A program made the position numbers and the translations under genes. The notes under the pieces are model-generated. The model had not been told where the DNA came from. It saw only the letters and a program-made list of their open reading frames with translations, and did no database searches. From Paenibacillus sp. PL91 (GTDB lineage: Bacteria > Bacillota > Bacilli > Paenibacillales > Paenibacillaceae), in assembly GCF_012935325.2 (NCBI RefSeq), contig NZ_JABBYG020000009.1, forward strand, positions 222,195 to 286,194: 64,000 nucleotides of DNA, in the 5' to 3' direction. Positions 1-9,564 of the stretch are shown here, in pieces (within the stretch, counting starts at the first letter, position 1; each line of letters begins with the position of its first letter).

Positions 1-108
1 TTGCGTCTGTTTCTTCGTTTCCTTGCTGACCTCGTTCGGTGCTGCAAATGCAGTAGTGGCCATGAGACTGAGTGAAATGACACCAGCCCAAATCATAATT
101 TTTTTCAT
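1..108 (-). CDS. Secreted protein, N-terminal part only
   Basis: The window edge cuts this leftward gene after 36 codons. The visible part starts with ATG at 108, has a GGAGGG ribosome binding site at 115-120, and encodes a typical Sec signal peptide: MKK, a hydrophobic stretch, then an ATTAFAA-like cleavage site near residue 22. A Lys/Gln/Thr-rich mature N-terminus follows. The protein is therefore probably exported, but nothing in this fragment identifies its function. Confidence 0.7.
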   Translation of the reverse strand, partial: MKKIMIWAGVISLSLMATTAFAAPNEVSKETKKQTQ

Positions 109-204
109 TTTGTTCCCTCCGTGAGTATGTATTGTGTACATAACTAAATGTTCGGGGGGGCCATTTTTTTTGTGTGGGTACTAAAAATAAAGCCTATAAA
201 AATC

Positions 205-1080
205 TTAATTCATATATTGTTTTCTAAACTTAGTCGGCGGCAGACCGATCTGGTGGGTGAAGCAATTCGAGAAGTAAGGGACGTTCTCAAACCCGACGTA
301 TTGGGCGATTTCGGCAATCGGCCATTCGGTCTTAAGCAGCAGAAGCTTAGCCTGCTCAAGCCGATATTTCGATAAGTAGTCGATCGGCGTCATGCCATAA
401 ACCTGCTTCATGCATCTCGTAATATAGTTATAGTGAAAATTGAGCGCTTCCGTCATCGTTTTGCTCGTCACTTCGGTACGGTAGTTGTTTTTAATATAAG
501 CCTCTGTCTTCTCCGCTAGCGTGACAGATGGGCTTGTATAGCTGTCATTTTGCCGCAAGTCCATCATGCGCAGCAGCTCCTCGAAGGTCTGCTGCTGCGT
601 CCAGAAGGCGCTTGACTGGCGCTCTCCTCCCGCTTTGTTAAGCGTTCGCAGCAAGCGATACGCTTGCTCGGGATAGGGGAGCGTCCATGCTTTTTGGAGA
701 TGGAGCGAATAGGGTGAAGTCAGGAATCGGTTGTAATGGGCGTCATGGCTGATGCTGGCGTGGTCGAGCCCAGACTGCTGCCACTCTCCTACGGCCAGAA
801 AGTGAACCCAGTAGAAAACAGTCCGCTCCTCCGCTGGTTTCACTGAATAGTGGGGACGGTCCGGAAGCAGCAGAAGCGTCTGCCCTTCGGTCAAGCTCCA
901 TTTCCGATCTTCCTCGCCGATAAATAAACAGCCGGATTCTACGATAAGCAGATCAAATACGCCCAGCTGCTTCCGGTTCGGATGTTGATCTCCGGGTCTG
1001 TGAACGGTAACTCCGCTCTCCAAATAATAGGGCAGCGGAGGCGCGGCGAAATAGACATGATCAGGTGCTTCCAGCATCAT
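205..1080 (-). CDS. AraC-family transcriptional regulator
   Basis: One-component regulator of about 291 residues. The N-terminal half looks like the cupin-type sugar-sensing domain of AraC proteins. The last 95 residues form the paired helix-turn-helix region, with the conserved pattern around IAQYVGFENVPYFSNCF and the terminal P..FRK. The frame extends upstream to 1137, but GGAGGG at 1088-1093 lies seven bases before the ATG at 1080, so that start is preferred. It is divergent from the GH127 gene and shares its 150-base intergenic region, which suggests it controls that enzyme. The family assignment is firm; the effector, probably an arabinose-containing sugar, is inferred. Confidence 0.9.
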   Translation of the reverse strand: MMLEAPDHVYFAAPPLPYYLESGVTVHRPGDQHPNRKQLGVFDLLIVESGCLFIGEEDRKWSLTEGQTLLLLPDRPHYSVKPAEERTVFYWVHFLAVGEWQQSGLDHASISHDAHYNRFLTSPYSLHLQKAWTLPYPEQAYRLLRTLNKAGGERQSSAFWTQQQTFEELLRMMDLRQNDSYTSPSVTLAEKTEAYIKNNYRTEVTSKTMTEALNFHYNYITRCMKQVYGMTPIDYLSKYRLEQAKLLLLKTEWPIAEIAQYVGFENVPYFSNCFTHQIGLPPTKFRKQYMN

Positions 1081-1230
1081 CCTTGCTCCCTCCAAGCTTG
1101 TGTGAAATTTTATAAGAAATAAGTTATATCCATTCATATTTATGTTTTATTTTAACCCATACAATAGAAATCAGCAGCAGAAAGTTTAGCAGCATGAAGT
1201 TTAATAGAGGCGGAAGAGGTGCGATAAAAG

Positions 1231-3204
1231 ATGGGGCAAACTGTGAGCAAGGATAACGCGAAGCCGGTATCACTTAAGCAAGTTAAAATAAAGGATGATT
1301 TCTGGAATTATTATATTAATCTAGTGAGGGACGTGGTCGTTCCTTATCAGTGGGATGCCATAAACGATCGTGTAGAGGGAGCAGAGCGAAGCGGGGCGGT
1401 TAGCAACTTTAAGATCGCGGCTGGACTTGAAAAAGGTGATTTTTACGGCTTCGTGTTCCAAGATACCGACGTGGCAAAGTGGCTCGAGGCGGTAGGCTAC
1501 CTGCTTGAAATGAAGCGGGATGAAGCGCTTGAGCAGGTTGCTGACGAGATGATCGACATTATCGGCAAGGCACAGCAGCCTGACGGATATTTGAATACGT
1601 TTTACACCATCAAGGAACCCGGCAATAAATGGACCAATCTGACGGAGTGCCACGAGCTCTACTCTGCCGGGCATATGATCGAGGCGGGCGTTGCTTACTA
1701 TAAAGCGACCGGCAAGCGGAAGTTGCTGGATATCGTATGCCGCATTGCGGATGATATCGCGGTCGTATTCGGCGATGGCCCTGATCAAATTGCCGGCTAT
1801 GACGGCCATCAGGAGATCGAGCTTGCGCTGGTGAAGCTCTATGAAACGACTGGCAATCGCAAATATTTGGAACTCAGCAGCTACTTTATCGATAAGCGCG
1901 GACAGCAGCCTAGCTTCTTCGAGGCAGAGGCTGACCGCAGAGGCAGAACGACGCATTGGAGCAATAACAAAATCCATATCGACCCGGAATATTTTCAAGC
2001 CCATTTGCCTGTGCGCGAGCAGGAAGCTGCGGTCGGGCACGCCGTGCGCGTCGTGTACATGCTAGCGGGCATGGCCGATGTTGCGCGGGAGACGGGTGAC
2101 GAGACGTTGATTGAAGCATGCCGCAGGCTGTGGGACAACATAGCCTCGAAGCAGATGTACATCACAGGCGGCATTGGTTCAATGGCTCATGGCGAGGCGT
2201 TCTCCTTCGACTACGATTTGCCAAATGATACGGTATATTCAGAGACATGCGCCTCGATCGGCCTGATCTTCTTCGCCCACAGAATGCTGCAGCTTGAGCC
2301 TAACAGCAGGTATGCGGATGTGATGGAGCGCGCATTGTTTAATACGGTTATCGCAGGCATGTCACGCGACGGCAGACATTTCTTCTATGTGAATCCGCTG
2401 GAGGTAACGCCGGACGTATGCGACGGCAAAAATAAAAACTACAATCACGTGAAGCCGGTTCGCCAGGAATGGTTCGGGTGCGCTTGCTGTCCGCCGAATA
2501 TCGCTCGGCTGCTAGCGTCTCTCGGTGAGTATTTGTACTCTACGAAAGGGAATACGATCTATTCGCATCTCTATATCGGCGGAGAAATGGAGCTTGCGTT
2601 AGGCGATACAAAAATCAAGCTTAATCAGCAATCCAGCATGCCATGGGAAGGCACGGCACGCTACGAGGTGACGCTGGAGCAGCCGGCCTCGTTCGCATTG
2701 GCGCTGCGTATTCCGGACTGGTCCTCGCATGCATCGGTACTCGTTAACGGCGAGATATACCCAATCGCCAATCAAATCGTAGACGGTTATGCGCGTATCG
2801 ATCGTCACTGGACGTCCGGCGATGTCGTAGAGCTTTCGCTCGAGATGCCAATTCAGCGCGTTAGAAGCCATCCTTTGGTGAAGCAAAATGCCGGTAAGGT
2901 TGCGCTGCAGCGCGGGCCGCTCGTCTATTGCGTGGAGGAAGCCGATAACGGACCGCAGCTGGAGAAGCTGCATCTGCCGCAGCAAGCTAAGCTTGAAGCC
3001 TCCTATGAAGAAAATCTGATTGGCGGCATTCAGGTGATCAAGGCGGAAGGGCTTAAGCTTCAATTTGAGCAGTGGGGCTCGCAGCTATATCGCTCTAATG
3101 CGGATGCCGACTTAGAGCCGGCGAGCCTTACCTTTATCCCTTATTATGCCTGGGCGAATCGAGGCAAAGGCGAAATGGCAGTTTGGGTAAAAGAGCGACT
3201 ATAG
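1231..3204 (+). CDS. GH127 beta-L-arabinofuranosidase
   Basis: Protein of 657 residues of the DUF1680/GH127 family, which releases beta-linked L-arabinofuranose from arabino-oligosaccharides by a cysteine-nucleophile, zinc-dependent mechanism. The residues known from Bifidobacterium HypBA1 are all present: Glu322 (general acid), then Glu338, Cys340 and the Cys419-Cys420 pair in GCACCPPN, which bind zinc and supply the nucleophile. There is no signal peptide, so it acts in the cytoplasm on imported oligosaccharides. The start has a modest AGAGG site about 11 bases upstream. It diverges from an AraC regulator and is followed by a terminator. The family is certain; the exact linkage specificity is inferred. 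Confidence 0.93.
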   Translation: MGQTVSKDNAKPVSLKQVKIKDDFWNYYINLVRDVVVPYQWDAINDRVEGAERSGAVSNFKIAAGLEKGDFYGFVFQDTDVAKWLEAVGYLLEMKRDEALEQVADEMIDIIGKAQQPDGYLNTFYTIKEPGNKWTNLTECHELYSAGHMIEAGVAYYKATGKRKLLDIVCRIADDIAVVFGDGPDQIAGYDGHQEIELALVKLYETTGNRKYLELSSYFIDKRGQQPSFFEAEADRRGRTTHWSNNKIHIDPEYFQAHLPVREQEAAVGHAVRVVYMLAGMADVARETGDETLIEACRRLWDNIASKQMYITGGIGSMAHGEAFSFDYDLPNDTVYSETCASIGLIFFAHRMLQLEPNSRYADVMERALFNTVIAGMSRDGRHFFYVNPLEVTPDVCDGKNKNYNHVKPVRQEWFGCACCPPNIARLLASLGEYLYSTKGNTIYSHLYIGGEMELALGDTKIKLNQQSSMPWEGTARYEVTLEQPASFALALRIPDWSSHASVLVNGEIYPIANQIVDGYARIDRHWTSGDVVELSLEMPIQRVRSHPLVKQNAGKVALQRGPLVYCVEEADNGPQLEKLHLPQQAKLEASYEENLIGGIQVIKAEGLKLQFEQWGSQLYRSNADADLEPASLTFIPYYAWANRGKGEMAVWVKERL

Positions 3205-3259
3205 GGAGCTTGGAATACTTTTATTTACAAAAATGAATATAAATATATGATACAGCGAT

Positions 3260-3298
3260 CTCTTTCCGGAATTAATCCGGAGGGGATTGCTTTTTTTT
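3260..3298 (+). terminator. Rho-independent terminator after GH127
   Basis: A stem of about nine pairs (several G-U) centred on TTTCCGG/CCGGAGG is followed by eight T residues. It separates the GH127 gene from the regulator operon downstream. Confidence 0.75.
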
Positions 3299-3309
3299 GT
3301 TGTTAAAAT

Positions 3310-3330
3310 CTATAGTTTATTGGGTTGACA
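3310..3330 (+). promoter_or_regulatory. Shared regulator box / -35 region of the nif3-yesNM operon
   Basis: The 21 bases here match positions 7676-7696 at 18 of 21 places (common part CTATAGTTTATYGGGT), ending in TTGACA that can serve as -35. The second copy lies directly upstream of the transporter operon promoter. The placement next to the -35 element is what is expected for an AraC-type activator such as the YesN-like regulator encoded here; binding is inferred. Confidence 0.5.
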
Positions 3331-3406
3331 CTATACTTTTTGCATTGTGCAGATTTTTTATTGAAATTACAATTTAAATAATTAAACTTAGGAGTGGATA
3401 CAAGCC

Positions 3407-4201
3407 ATGATAAACGTTCAGAATGTAATGGATGAGCTAACGGCGTCCGTTGATCCTATTGCAGCACATATAGATGGACTCAAGTTTGGACATCCCCAAA
3501 CGGAAGTAAAAGGCATTGCCATTACGTTTATGGCGACCCAGCAAGTGCTTGAACAGGCAGTTAAGCTGGGGGCTAACTTCATCATTACGCATGAAGGGAC
3601 GTTTTTCAGCCATCATGATCAGGTGGATTCGATGTATGAGGATGATCTTGTTTATAAGGCAAAGAAACGTTTTATTGAGGAAAATGGTTTAGCTATTTAT
3701 CGCTTCCATGACTATTGGCACCGCTATCAGCCCGATGGCGTCATGGAGGGGCTTATTCATGCCTTGGATTGGCAAGAGCATGTCACGGAATATTTGCCGA
3801 GCGCCGCGCTCGCAACCATTCCCCCAATGAAGCTGGAGCAGGTAGTGGGCTATGTCAAAAAACAGCTGGGTCTGCGTTACGTTCGCATAGCAGGCGATTT
3901 ATCGATGAATTGCAGCCGCATCGGTCTGCTTGTTGGCTACAGAGGGGCTGGGCAAAACGCGATTCCTTTGTTCGCCAAGCATCAGGTAGATGTGATTCTT
4001 TATGGCGAGGGTCCGGAGTGGGAAACGCCGGAGTATGTGAGAGATGCCTTATATATCGGCAAACGCAATGCTCTTATTGTTCTCGGGCACTCGGAAAGCG
4101 AGCAGCCGGGCATGAAGCTGCTCGCTGATCGGCTCAGCTTGCGGTATCCTCATATTCCCGTACATTATATGCCTGTAGATTCCGTGTTTCGAATGGCATA
4201 A
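3407..4201 (+). CDS. NIF3/DUF34 family protein
   Basis: Protein of 264 residues with the NIF3-like fold signature: a conserved GANFIITHEGTFF segment carrying the histidine that binds a dinuclear metal centre, and a C-terminal HSESE region contributing further metal ligands. Family members form hexameric toroids; their biochemical role is disputed (GTP cyclohydrolase-like or phosphohydrolase activities have been suggested). AGGAGTGG precedes the ATG by eleven bases. Only 23 bases separate it from the response regulator gene, so it is probably the first gene of that operon. A role tied to carbohydrate signalling is suggested only by this position. Confidence 0.82.
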   Translation: MINVQNVMDELTASVDPIAAHIDGLKFGHPQTEVKGIAITFMATQQVLEQAVKLGANFIITHEGTFFSHHDQVDSMYEDDLVYKAKKRFIEENGLAIYRFHDYWHRYQPDGVMEGLIHALDWQEHVTEYLPSAALATIPPMKLEQVVGYVKKQLGLRYVRIAGDLSMNCSRIGLLVGYRGAGQNAIPLFAKHQVDVILYGEGPEWETPEYVRDALYIGKRNALIVLGHSESEQPGMKLLADRLSLRYPHIPVHYMPVDSVFRMA

Positions 4202-4224
4202 ATCGCTAATAGGAGGCAAAAACG

Positions 4225-5805
4225 ATGCATTTGCATAGTGCGATTTTGGTTGATGATGAATCATTTACCCGCAAAGGCCTAATGAAGCTGATTGATTGGG
4301 AAGCCTGCGGCTTTCGTATCGTAGGGGAAGCCGATAACGGCGAGGATGCGCTGGCGTTGATTAAGCGTGTTCAGCCCGATCTTGTCATAACGGACATACG
4401 TATGCCTGTCATTGACGGGCTTGAGTTGATTCGCATCGCCACGGCGGAAAATATCGCCAAGCCTTATTTTATCATTATAAGCGGATATAACGACTTCAAC
4501 TATGCACAGCAGGCGATGCGTTATGGCGTCCATGATTTCGTAGTGAAGCCTATTGATGAGATAGAATTCAGCGGTATTCTACGCCATTTGAACGATAAGC
4601 TGAGGCTTGAACAAGAGGAACAAGCGAAAAGCGATAGGCTGATGGGCGGCGAGATGATTAAATCTCTTATTCTTGGGGAAGCAAGCGAAACGTCCATTGC
4701 AGATTGGGAGCAGCGCTTGAGGCTAAGGAAGGCCGATCGCTTATATTATTTGTTCGCGGAGCTGAATGACAACCATAGCTGGCAGCCTCGAGAGGAAAAA
4801 ATTTCGAACGCCCGATTCAAGGAGCTTGTTCAGCAGGAGCTTATGGGAATAACGGAAGCAGATCCGTCCATCTGTTTGCATGAGCATCGCAATCGTATAG
4901 GCATTCTGCTGCCCAGCTCTCTGCTGGCTTCTTATAATGGGGAGCTTGAGCGGTTTTTGGTTGCGTTTAGAGAGGCGCTGGGTGTTCATTTGGGCAAACG
5001 GGTGTTTCTTTATGCGGGTTCTCCCGTTCATAGTCTGTCAGACATTCGTGAATCCTACAAGGCTGCCAAGGAAGCATTGTTATATAAGTATGTAAATGAG
5101 AACACTCGTATCGTTATTTATGATCAGCTCCAAGCAGGGAAGCTGAATTACATCGGCTTTGATCCAGCTGAGTTCAATCGATTTATGGAACAAATGGAAG
5201 AGCTTCAGCTGGAATCCGTGAAAGCGGTTGTCGATAAATGGTTTTATGATTTTCGCGAGAACCGTTACGCTCCAGAGGCTGTGAAGATGAACATCCAGCA
5301 GTGCATGATGGGCATTCTGAAGACCATCCGCAGCATGGAGGGGGACGAGCAAGCGCTGCTGACGCTCACGCCGCTGCTCGGCTGGCATGATATGAATCTG
5401 TCGCTGGGTGAATTGAAGCGGCTGTTTACGGCATTTATCGAGGAGAGCCAGCAGCATATTTCAGAGCTGAGAAGGGAACAGCAGAAGGGCGGCATTCAAA
5501 AAATCAAAAGCTATATCGAAGTTAATTTTTCGCAAAATATGAGCCTAAAGAGCATCGCCGCGCAATTTTACGTCAATCCCGTCTATTTGGGGCAATTGTT
5601 CAAAAAGACATACGGCGTCTATTTTAATGAGTTTCTGCTTCAGCTGCGGGTAAATGAAGCGAAAAAGCTGCTCCGTCAATCATGCACCATGCGCATCTAT
5701 GAGATCGCGGAGAAGGTGGGCTTTAGCAACTCCGACTACTTTGTCACCCAATTCGAGAAGATCGAGCACATGACGCCTACCGAATACCGCAATAAGCTTT
5801 TGTAA
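4225..5805 (+). CDS. YesN-like response regulator (REC + AraC HTH)
   Basis: Protein of 526 residues. The N-terminal receiver domain (about residues 1-125) has the acidic pair DDE near residue 10, the phospho-acceptor Asp57 in VITDIRMP and the conserved Lys of VVKPID. A middle region of unassigned fold is followed by a C-terminal AraC helix-turn-helix pair (last 100 residues, VGFSNSDYFVTQFEK). This is the YesN architecture that partners YesM kinases in carbohydrate loci. A GGAGG site precedes the ATG. The kinase gene follows within 50 bases. Its likely targets are the boxes at 3310 and 7676. Confidence 0.92.
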   Translation: MHLHSAILVDDESFTRKGLMKLIDWEACGFRIVGEADNGEDALALIKRVQPDLVITDIRMPVIDGLELIRIATAENIAKPYFIIISGYNDFNYAQQAMRYGVHDFVVKPIDEIEFSGILRHLNDKLRLEQEEQAKSDRLMGGEMIKSLILGEASETSIADWEQRLRLRKADRLYYLFAELNDNHSWQPREEKISNARFKELVQQELMGITEADPSICLHEHRNRIGILLPSSLLASYNGELERFLVAFREALGVHLGKRVFLYAGSPVHSLSDIRESYKAAKEALLYKYVNENTRIVIYDQLQAGKLNYIGFDPAEFNRFMEQMEELQLESVKAVVDKWFYDFRENRYAPEAVKMNIQQCMMGILKTIRSMEGDEQALLTLTPLLGWHDMNLSLGELKRLFTAFIEESQQHISELRREQQKGGIQKIKSYIEVNFSQNMSLKSIAAQFYVNPVYLGQLFKKTYGVYFNEFLLQLRVNEAKKLLRQSCTMRIYEIAEKVGFSNSDYFVTQFEKIEHMTPTEYRNKLL

Positions 5806-5854
5806 GCTTGAGCATCAAAATGATCCGATTGCCGTGGAAAAGGGGACTGTTCGC

Positions 5855-7630
5855 GTGAAGCTGCATCTAAGTCTAAACAATGTTCGCCTTCGGAATAAAA
5901 TGCTCATCCTATATCTTTTTTCCGTGTTTCTCCCCATCGTATTAACGAATGTTATTTTCTATAATGTGACGACGGATAATGTGAAAAATCAACGCATGAA
6001 GGATATTTCGCGAGCAGTGGAGCAGATCAACAATGAATTTCGGTCCGAGGTCGAGGATGCCGTTACGATTTCATCTGTCTTTTATACGGATTACAATTTA
6101 AATCAAATTTTAGAAACCGACTATAAGGAGCCTGCTGCTTATATTGAGGCCTATGATACGTATTTCCGAAGAATTTTGAACAGCTACACCCCCGTATATA
6201 CCTCGATTCAAAGCATCAAAATTTACGTTGAAAATCCGACCATGCTGCATTCAGGCGGCATCGGTTATTTATCGAACGAAATGAAGCAGACGGATTGGTT
6301 TAAGCTGCTGAAAAAAAGGAACAATGCTTACCCTATTTTTATCCGGACACAGCAAGAGGACCGATTTTTGAAAAGCGATGAGAAGGTCGTTCAAGATACC
6401 TTCAGCATCATTCGGGAAATGAATTATTTTGAATCAAAAAATAAATGGCAAAAGTTTTTGAAAATTGATTTGAAGACGAGCACCATTGAACAGATTTTCC
6501 GCAATCAAAACCTGCAGGGCAACATTTATTTAGTTGATGATAGAGGGATCATCGAGTATACGACAGACCCAGCGGTGGATTGGAGGAAAGAAGCGGTAGC
6601 TTATGAGGCACTTAAATTTCCTGCGGATTCGATCACCTTTGATACCGGGAATACCTATGTAAGCTATTTGGAGAACTGGCGCATTATCGGGACGATTTCG
6701 GAGGAAGAGGTGCTGAAGGACGTACGTCAATCACGGGAGTTTGTCATCGTTTTGGCATGCCTAAATATTTTTATCCCGACGCTCATTATTTTGTGGATTA
6801 CGCGCTCCTTGCATGAGAGGCTGGTCCGGATTTTGCGGCATATGAAAAAAGTGAAAAACCAGCACTTCGATACGATCAAGCAAGGCGAATCCATGGATGA
6901 AATCGGACAATTAACGAGTGAATTCAATCGGATGACGATCCAAGTGAAAAGCTTGATCGATGATGTGTATATCGCGGATATTCAGAAAAAATCATTAGAG
7001 CTCGAACGAAGGAAAGCCCAGCTCAATGCGCTGCAAAGCCAGATCAACCCTCATTTCCTGTTTAATGCGCTAGAGACGATTCGGATGCGAAGCTTGATCA
7101 AGGACGAGACGGAGACGGCAAAGATCATTCATAATATGGCCAAAATATTCCGGACGTCGCTGACCTGGGGCAAGGACCGCGTAATGGTTAGCGAGGAAAT
7201 GGAGTTCATTGTGTGTTTCCTGGAAATTCAGAAGTATCGGTTCGAGGATCGCATGAATTACCACATTCATATTGAGCCTTCTGCAAGAGATTGTATGGTG
7301 CCGAAAATGATGTTTTTGCCCTTTGTTGAAAATGCGAGCATTCACGGCATTGAACCGCTGAGAAACGGCGGCAGAATTGTTGTGCAGGTTGAGCGCGAGG
7401 AGGACATGCTGATCTTTTCGATCAACGATAACGGTATTGGAATGGACGAAGAGAAGGTGAAGCAATTTTACGGCTATTTGGAGAGCGATGAAGAGCTTGG
7501 AGAGAGAATTGGCGTTCAAAACGTCATTTACCGCTTGAAGCTGATCTATGGCGACCGCTTTCAGCTATTAATTAAGAGCTCGCCTGGACAAGGCACGTTT
7601 ATTCAAGTCGTCGTTCCGGTTGAACCGTGA
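5855..7630 (+). CDS. YesM-like sensor histidine kinase
   Basis: Membrane sensor kinase of about 591 residues. A first transmembrane helix near residues 15-35 is followed by an extracellular dCache-like sensor, a second helix near 290-310, a HAMP linker, the His_kinase domain with phospho-acceptor His400 in QINPHFLFNALE, and a HATPase region with NDNGIGM. A GTG at 5834 is also in frame, but AAAAGGGGA sits eight bases before the GTG at 5855, which is therefore preferred. It partners the response regulator immediately upstream and probably senses extracellular xylan-derived sugars, directly or through the binding protein encoded next. Confidence 0.92.
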   Translation: MKLHLSLNNVRLRNKMLILYLFSVFLPIVLTNVIFYNVTTDNVKNQRMKDISRAVEQINNEFRSEVEDAVTISSVFYTDYNLNQILETDYKEPAAYIEAYDTYFRRILNSYTPVYTSIQSIKIYVENPTMLHSGGIGYLSNEMKQTDWFKLLKKRNNAYPIFIRTQQEDRFLKSDEKVVQDTFSIIREMNYFESKNKWQKFLKIDLKTSTIEQIFRNQNLQGNIYLVDDRGIIEYTTDPAVDWRKEAVAYEALKFPADSITFDTGNTYVSYLENWRIIGTISEEEVLKDVRQSREFVIVLACLNIFIPTLIILWITRSLHERLVRILRHMKKVKNQHFDTIKQGESMDEIGQLTSEFNRMTIQVKSLIDDVYIADIQKKSLELERRKAQLNALQSQINPHFLFNALETIRMRSLIKDETETAKIIHNMAKIFRTSLTWGKDRVMVSEEMEFIVCFLEIQKYRFEDRMNYHIHIEPSARDCMVPKMMFLPFVENASIHGIEPLRNGGRIVVQVEREEDMLIFSINDNGIGMDEEKVKQFYGYLESDEELGERIGVQNVIYRLKLIYGDRFQLLIKSSPGQGTFIQVVVPVEP

Positions 7631-7675
7631 AGGTGGCCGGCAAGCGATTAATGTATATGCTTTTTAAAGCACGAA

Positions 7676-7732
7676 CTATAGTTTATCGGGTAAACAAAGT
7701 TTTTATTTTTACCTATAATGAAAGTGCTTACA
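7676..7732 (+). promoter_or_regulatory. Promoter of transporter operon with regulator box and cre-like site
   Basis: The box at 7676-7696 repeats the one at 3310-3330. Its last six bases (TAAACA, 7691-7696) stand exactly 17 bases before a perfect TATAAT at 7714-7719. TGAAAGTGCTTACA at 7719-7732 matches the cre consensus TGWAANCGNTNWCA except for one base, so CcpA could repress from just downstream of the -10. Together this describes an activator-dependent, catabolite-repressed promoter. The elements are visible; the regulator assignments are inferred. Confidence 0.6.
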
Positions 7733-7766
7733 AAATATATTCAGATTTGAAAGGGGCTAGAAAAAA

Positions 7767-9467
7767 GTGACAAAGAGATTATTATTTGTTTGTTTGGCTG
7801 CCTTCATGATTTTCACTGCTGCGTGCTCGAATAATAATAACGGCGGAGAAGCAAAGCCGTCAGACGGCGCGAGCAGTCCAAACGCAGCGGCAGAGGGTGA
7901 AACAGAGAAGCCGGTTGAAAAGGTGACTTTCTCTTATTTCAACGGCGTTGCTGCAGCCAAGGATACGAACTCAAACGAAACGACGATCGGCAAAATGCTT
8001 GAGGATCAAACGGGCGTTAACTTTAAAATTGAGCATTTGGTAGGCGACCTGAATACGAAGATCGGAACGATGATCGCATCCAACGCTTACCCGGATGTTA
8101 TGATCCCGGATGCTGCAATCGACAAGATTCTTGATGCTGGAGCTTTCATTGCGCTCGACGAGCTCATTGAACAATACGGCCCGAACATTAAACGCGTATA
8201 CGGACCATACTTCAATCAAATGAAAGCGGCGGACGGCAAAATTTATTTCCTTCCGTTCTCGAATACGGTTGGCGAGTATATTCCGGATCCGAATATCAAC
8301 CAAGGCGCCTTCTGGGTACAGCGCCGCGTGCTCAAGGAAGCGGGCTATCCGAAGATCAAGACGCTTGATGAGTATATGGATTTAATTAAAAATTTCGTAG
8401 AGAAGCATAAGGATGAAGAGTTGACGGGTCTCGTTTCCTTGACGCATGACTGGCGTTTTTTCGCAACCTCCAACCCGCCAAACCATTTGGCAGGCTATCC
8501 GAATGACGGCAATGTCATCGTCGATATGACGACCTTCGACGCAAAGACGTATGCAGCGGATGACAATACAAAGCGCTGGCTGCAAAAATTGAATGAAATC
8601 AATGCCGCAGGCCTGTTCGATAAAGCGTCCTTCGTAGACAACTACGATCAATATTTGGCGAAATTGACTTCTCATAAAGTAGTCGGCTTCTTCGATTACG
8701 GCTGGCAGTTCTCGAATGCGCAAAATGCGCTTAAGGACGCCGCTAAGCAAGATCCAACGCAAGACGATTTTGTTTATTTCCCGCTGCCCGTTACGTTTGA
8801 TGGACAGAAGGATCAGTACCTAGACCCTCCAGGCTTCGTTAAAAACCGCGGAATGGGCATTACCGTCAGCGCGAAGGACCCTGCTCGCATCATTCAATAT
8901 TTGGATAATCTATTGACCGACGAAAACCAAATTTTGCAAAAATGGGGCATTAAGGGCGAAACGTACGAAGTGGATGACAAGGGCCGGATGTATCGTACGG
9001 CTGAGCAAATCGCGAAGATCGACGAAGCGTTTAACGAAAAATTCGGCTTCAAATATTATTCATGGAACTGGCCGCTGTACGGCAACGGCTCCTCGCTTCC
9101 GGACGGCAACTCCGTTGCTCCTGGCTTGCAGCCTGAAGTGTTCCAAATGAGCCTGACGGATGCGGATAAAGAAATTTTGGGCAAATACGGCGTGAAAACC
9201 TATTCCGAAATGTTCGCGGCGCCAGATGACCGTCCTTGGTACCCTTCTTGGGGCATTCCGAAGGAGCAAGGCTCCGAGCAGCAAATTTGGGAAACGAAGA
9301 AAGATGAAATTACGAAAAAATATTTCCCTAAGCTTGTCCTCTCGAAACCAGCCGATTTTGAAAAGGTATGGACCGAGTATACAGACGCTTTCGGCAAGCT
9401 TGATACGGCTGCCTACGAGAAATGGACGACAGAAGAAGTGAAGAAGCTGATCGAAGCGGCAAAATAA
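7767..9467 (+). CDS. Oligosaccharide ABC transporter substrate-binding lipoprotein (LplA type)
   Basis: Lipoprotein of 566 residues with a lipobox ending at Cys20 (FTAAC), a low-complexity Asn/Ser/Glu tether, and a long extracellular solute-binding domain of the large LplA class. It captures an oligosaccharide at the cell surface and passes it to the two permeases downstream. GTG start with AAGGGG upstream. No ATPase gene is nearby, as is usual for this class, which borrows a shared MsmX-like ATPase. The following GH10 and GH67 genes point to an aldouronic-acid-type xylo-oligosaccharide ligand; this is inferred from context. Confidence 0.9.
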   Translation: MTKRLLFVCLAAFMIFTAACSNNNNGGEAKPSDGASSPNAAAEGETEKPVEKVTFSYFNGVAAAKDTNSNETTIGKMLEDQTGVNFKIEHLVGDLNTKIGTMIASNAYPDVMIPDAAIDKILDAGAFIALDELIEQYGPNIKRVYGPYFNQMKAADGKIYFLPFSNTVGEYIPDPNINQGAFWVQRRVLKEAGYPKIKTLDEYMDLIKNFVEKHKDEELTGLVSLTHDWRFFATSNPPNHLAGYPNDGNVIVDMTTFDAKTYAADDNTKRWLQKLNEINAAGLFDKASFVDNYDQYLAKLTSHKVVGFFDYGWQFSNAQNALKDAAKQDPTQDDFVYFPLPVTFDGQKDQYLDPPGFVKNRGMGITVSAKDPARIIQYLDNLLTDENQILQKWGIKGETYEVDDKGRMYRTAEQIAKIDEAFNEKFGFKYYSWNWPLYGNGSSLPDGNSVAPGLQPEVFQMSLTDADKEILGKYGVKTYSEMFAAPDDRPWYPSWGIPKEQGSEQQIWETKKDEITKKYFPKLVLSKPADFEKVWTEYTDAFGKLDTAAYEKWTTEEVKKLIEAAK

Positions 9468-9486
9468 TCGATACTTAGGTTATGGC

Positions 9487-9523
9487 GAAAGGCCGGATTA
9501 ATGCTAGCATTAGCCGGCCTTTC
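9487..9523 (+). terminator. Intercistronic hairpin between binding protein and permeases
   Basis: GAAAGGCCGG and CCGGCCTTTC form a ten-pair stem whose 17-base loop is itself palindromic. Only a short pyrimidine tail follows. Such hairpins after a binding-protein gene commonly stabilise the upstream mRNA or attenuate reading into the permeases, giving an excess of binding protein. Confidence 0.65.
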
Positions 9524-9564
9524 CTTCTACACAGCCCGATTCAGTCCGGAAGGAGAGAGATAAG

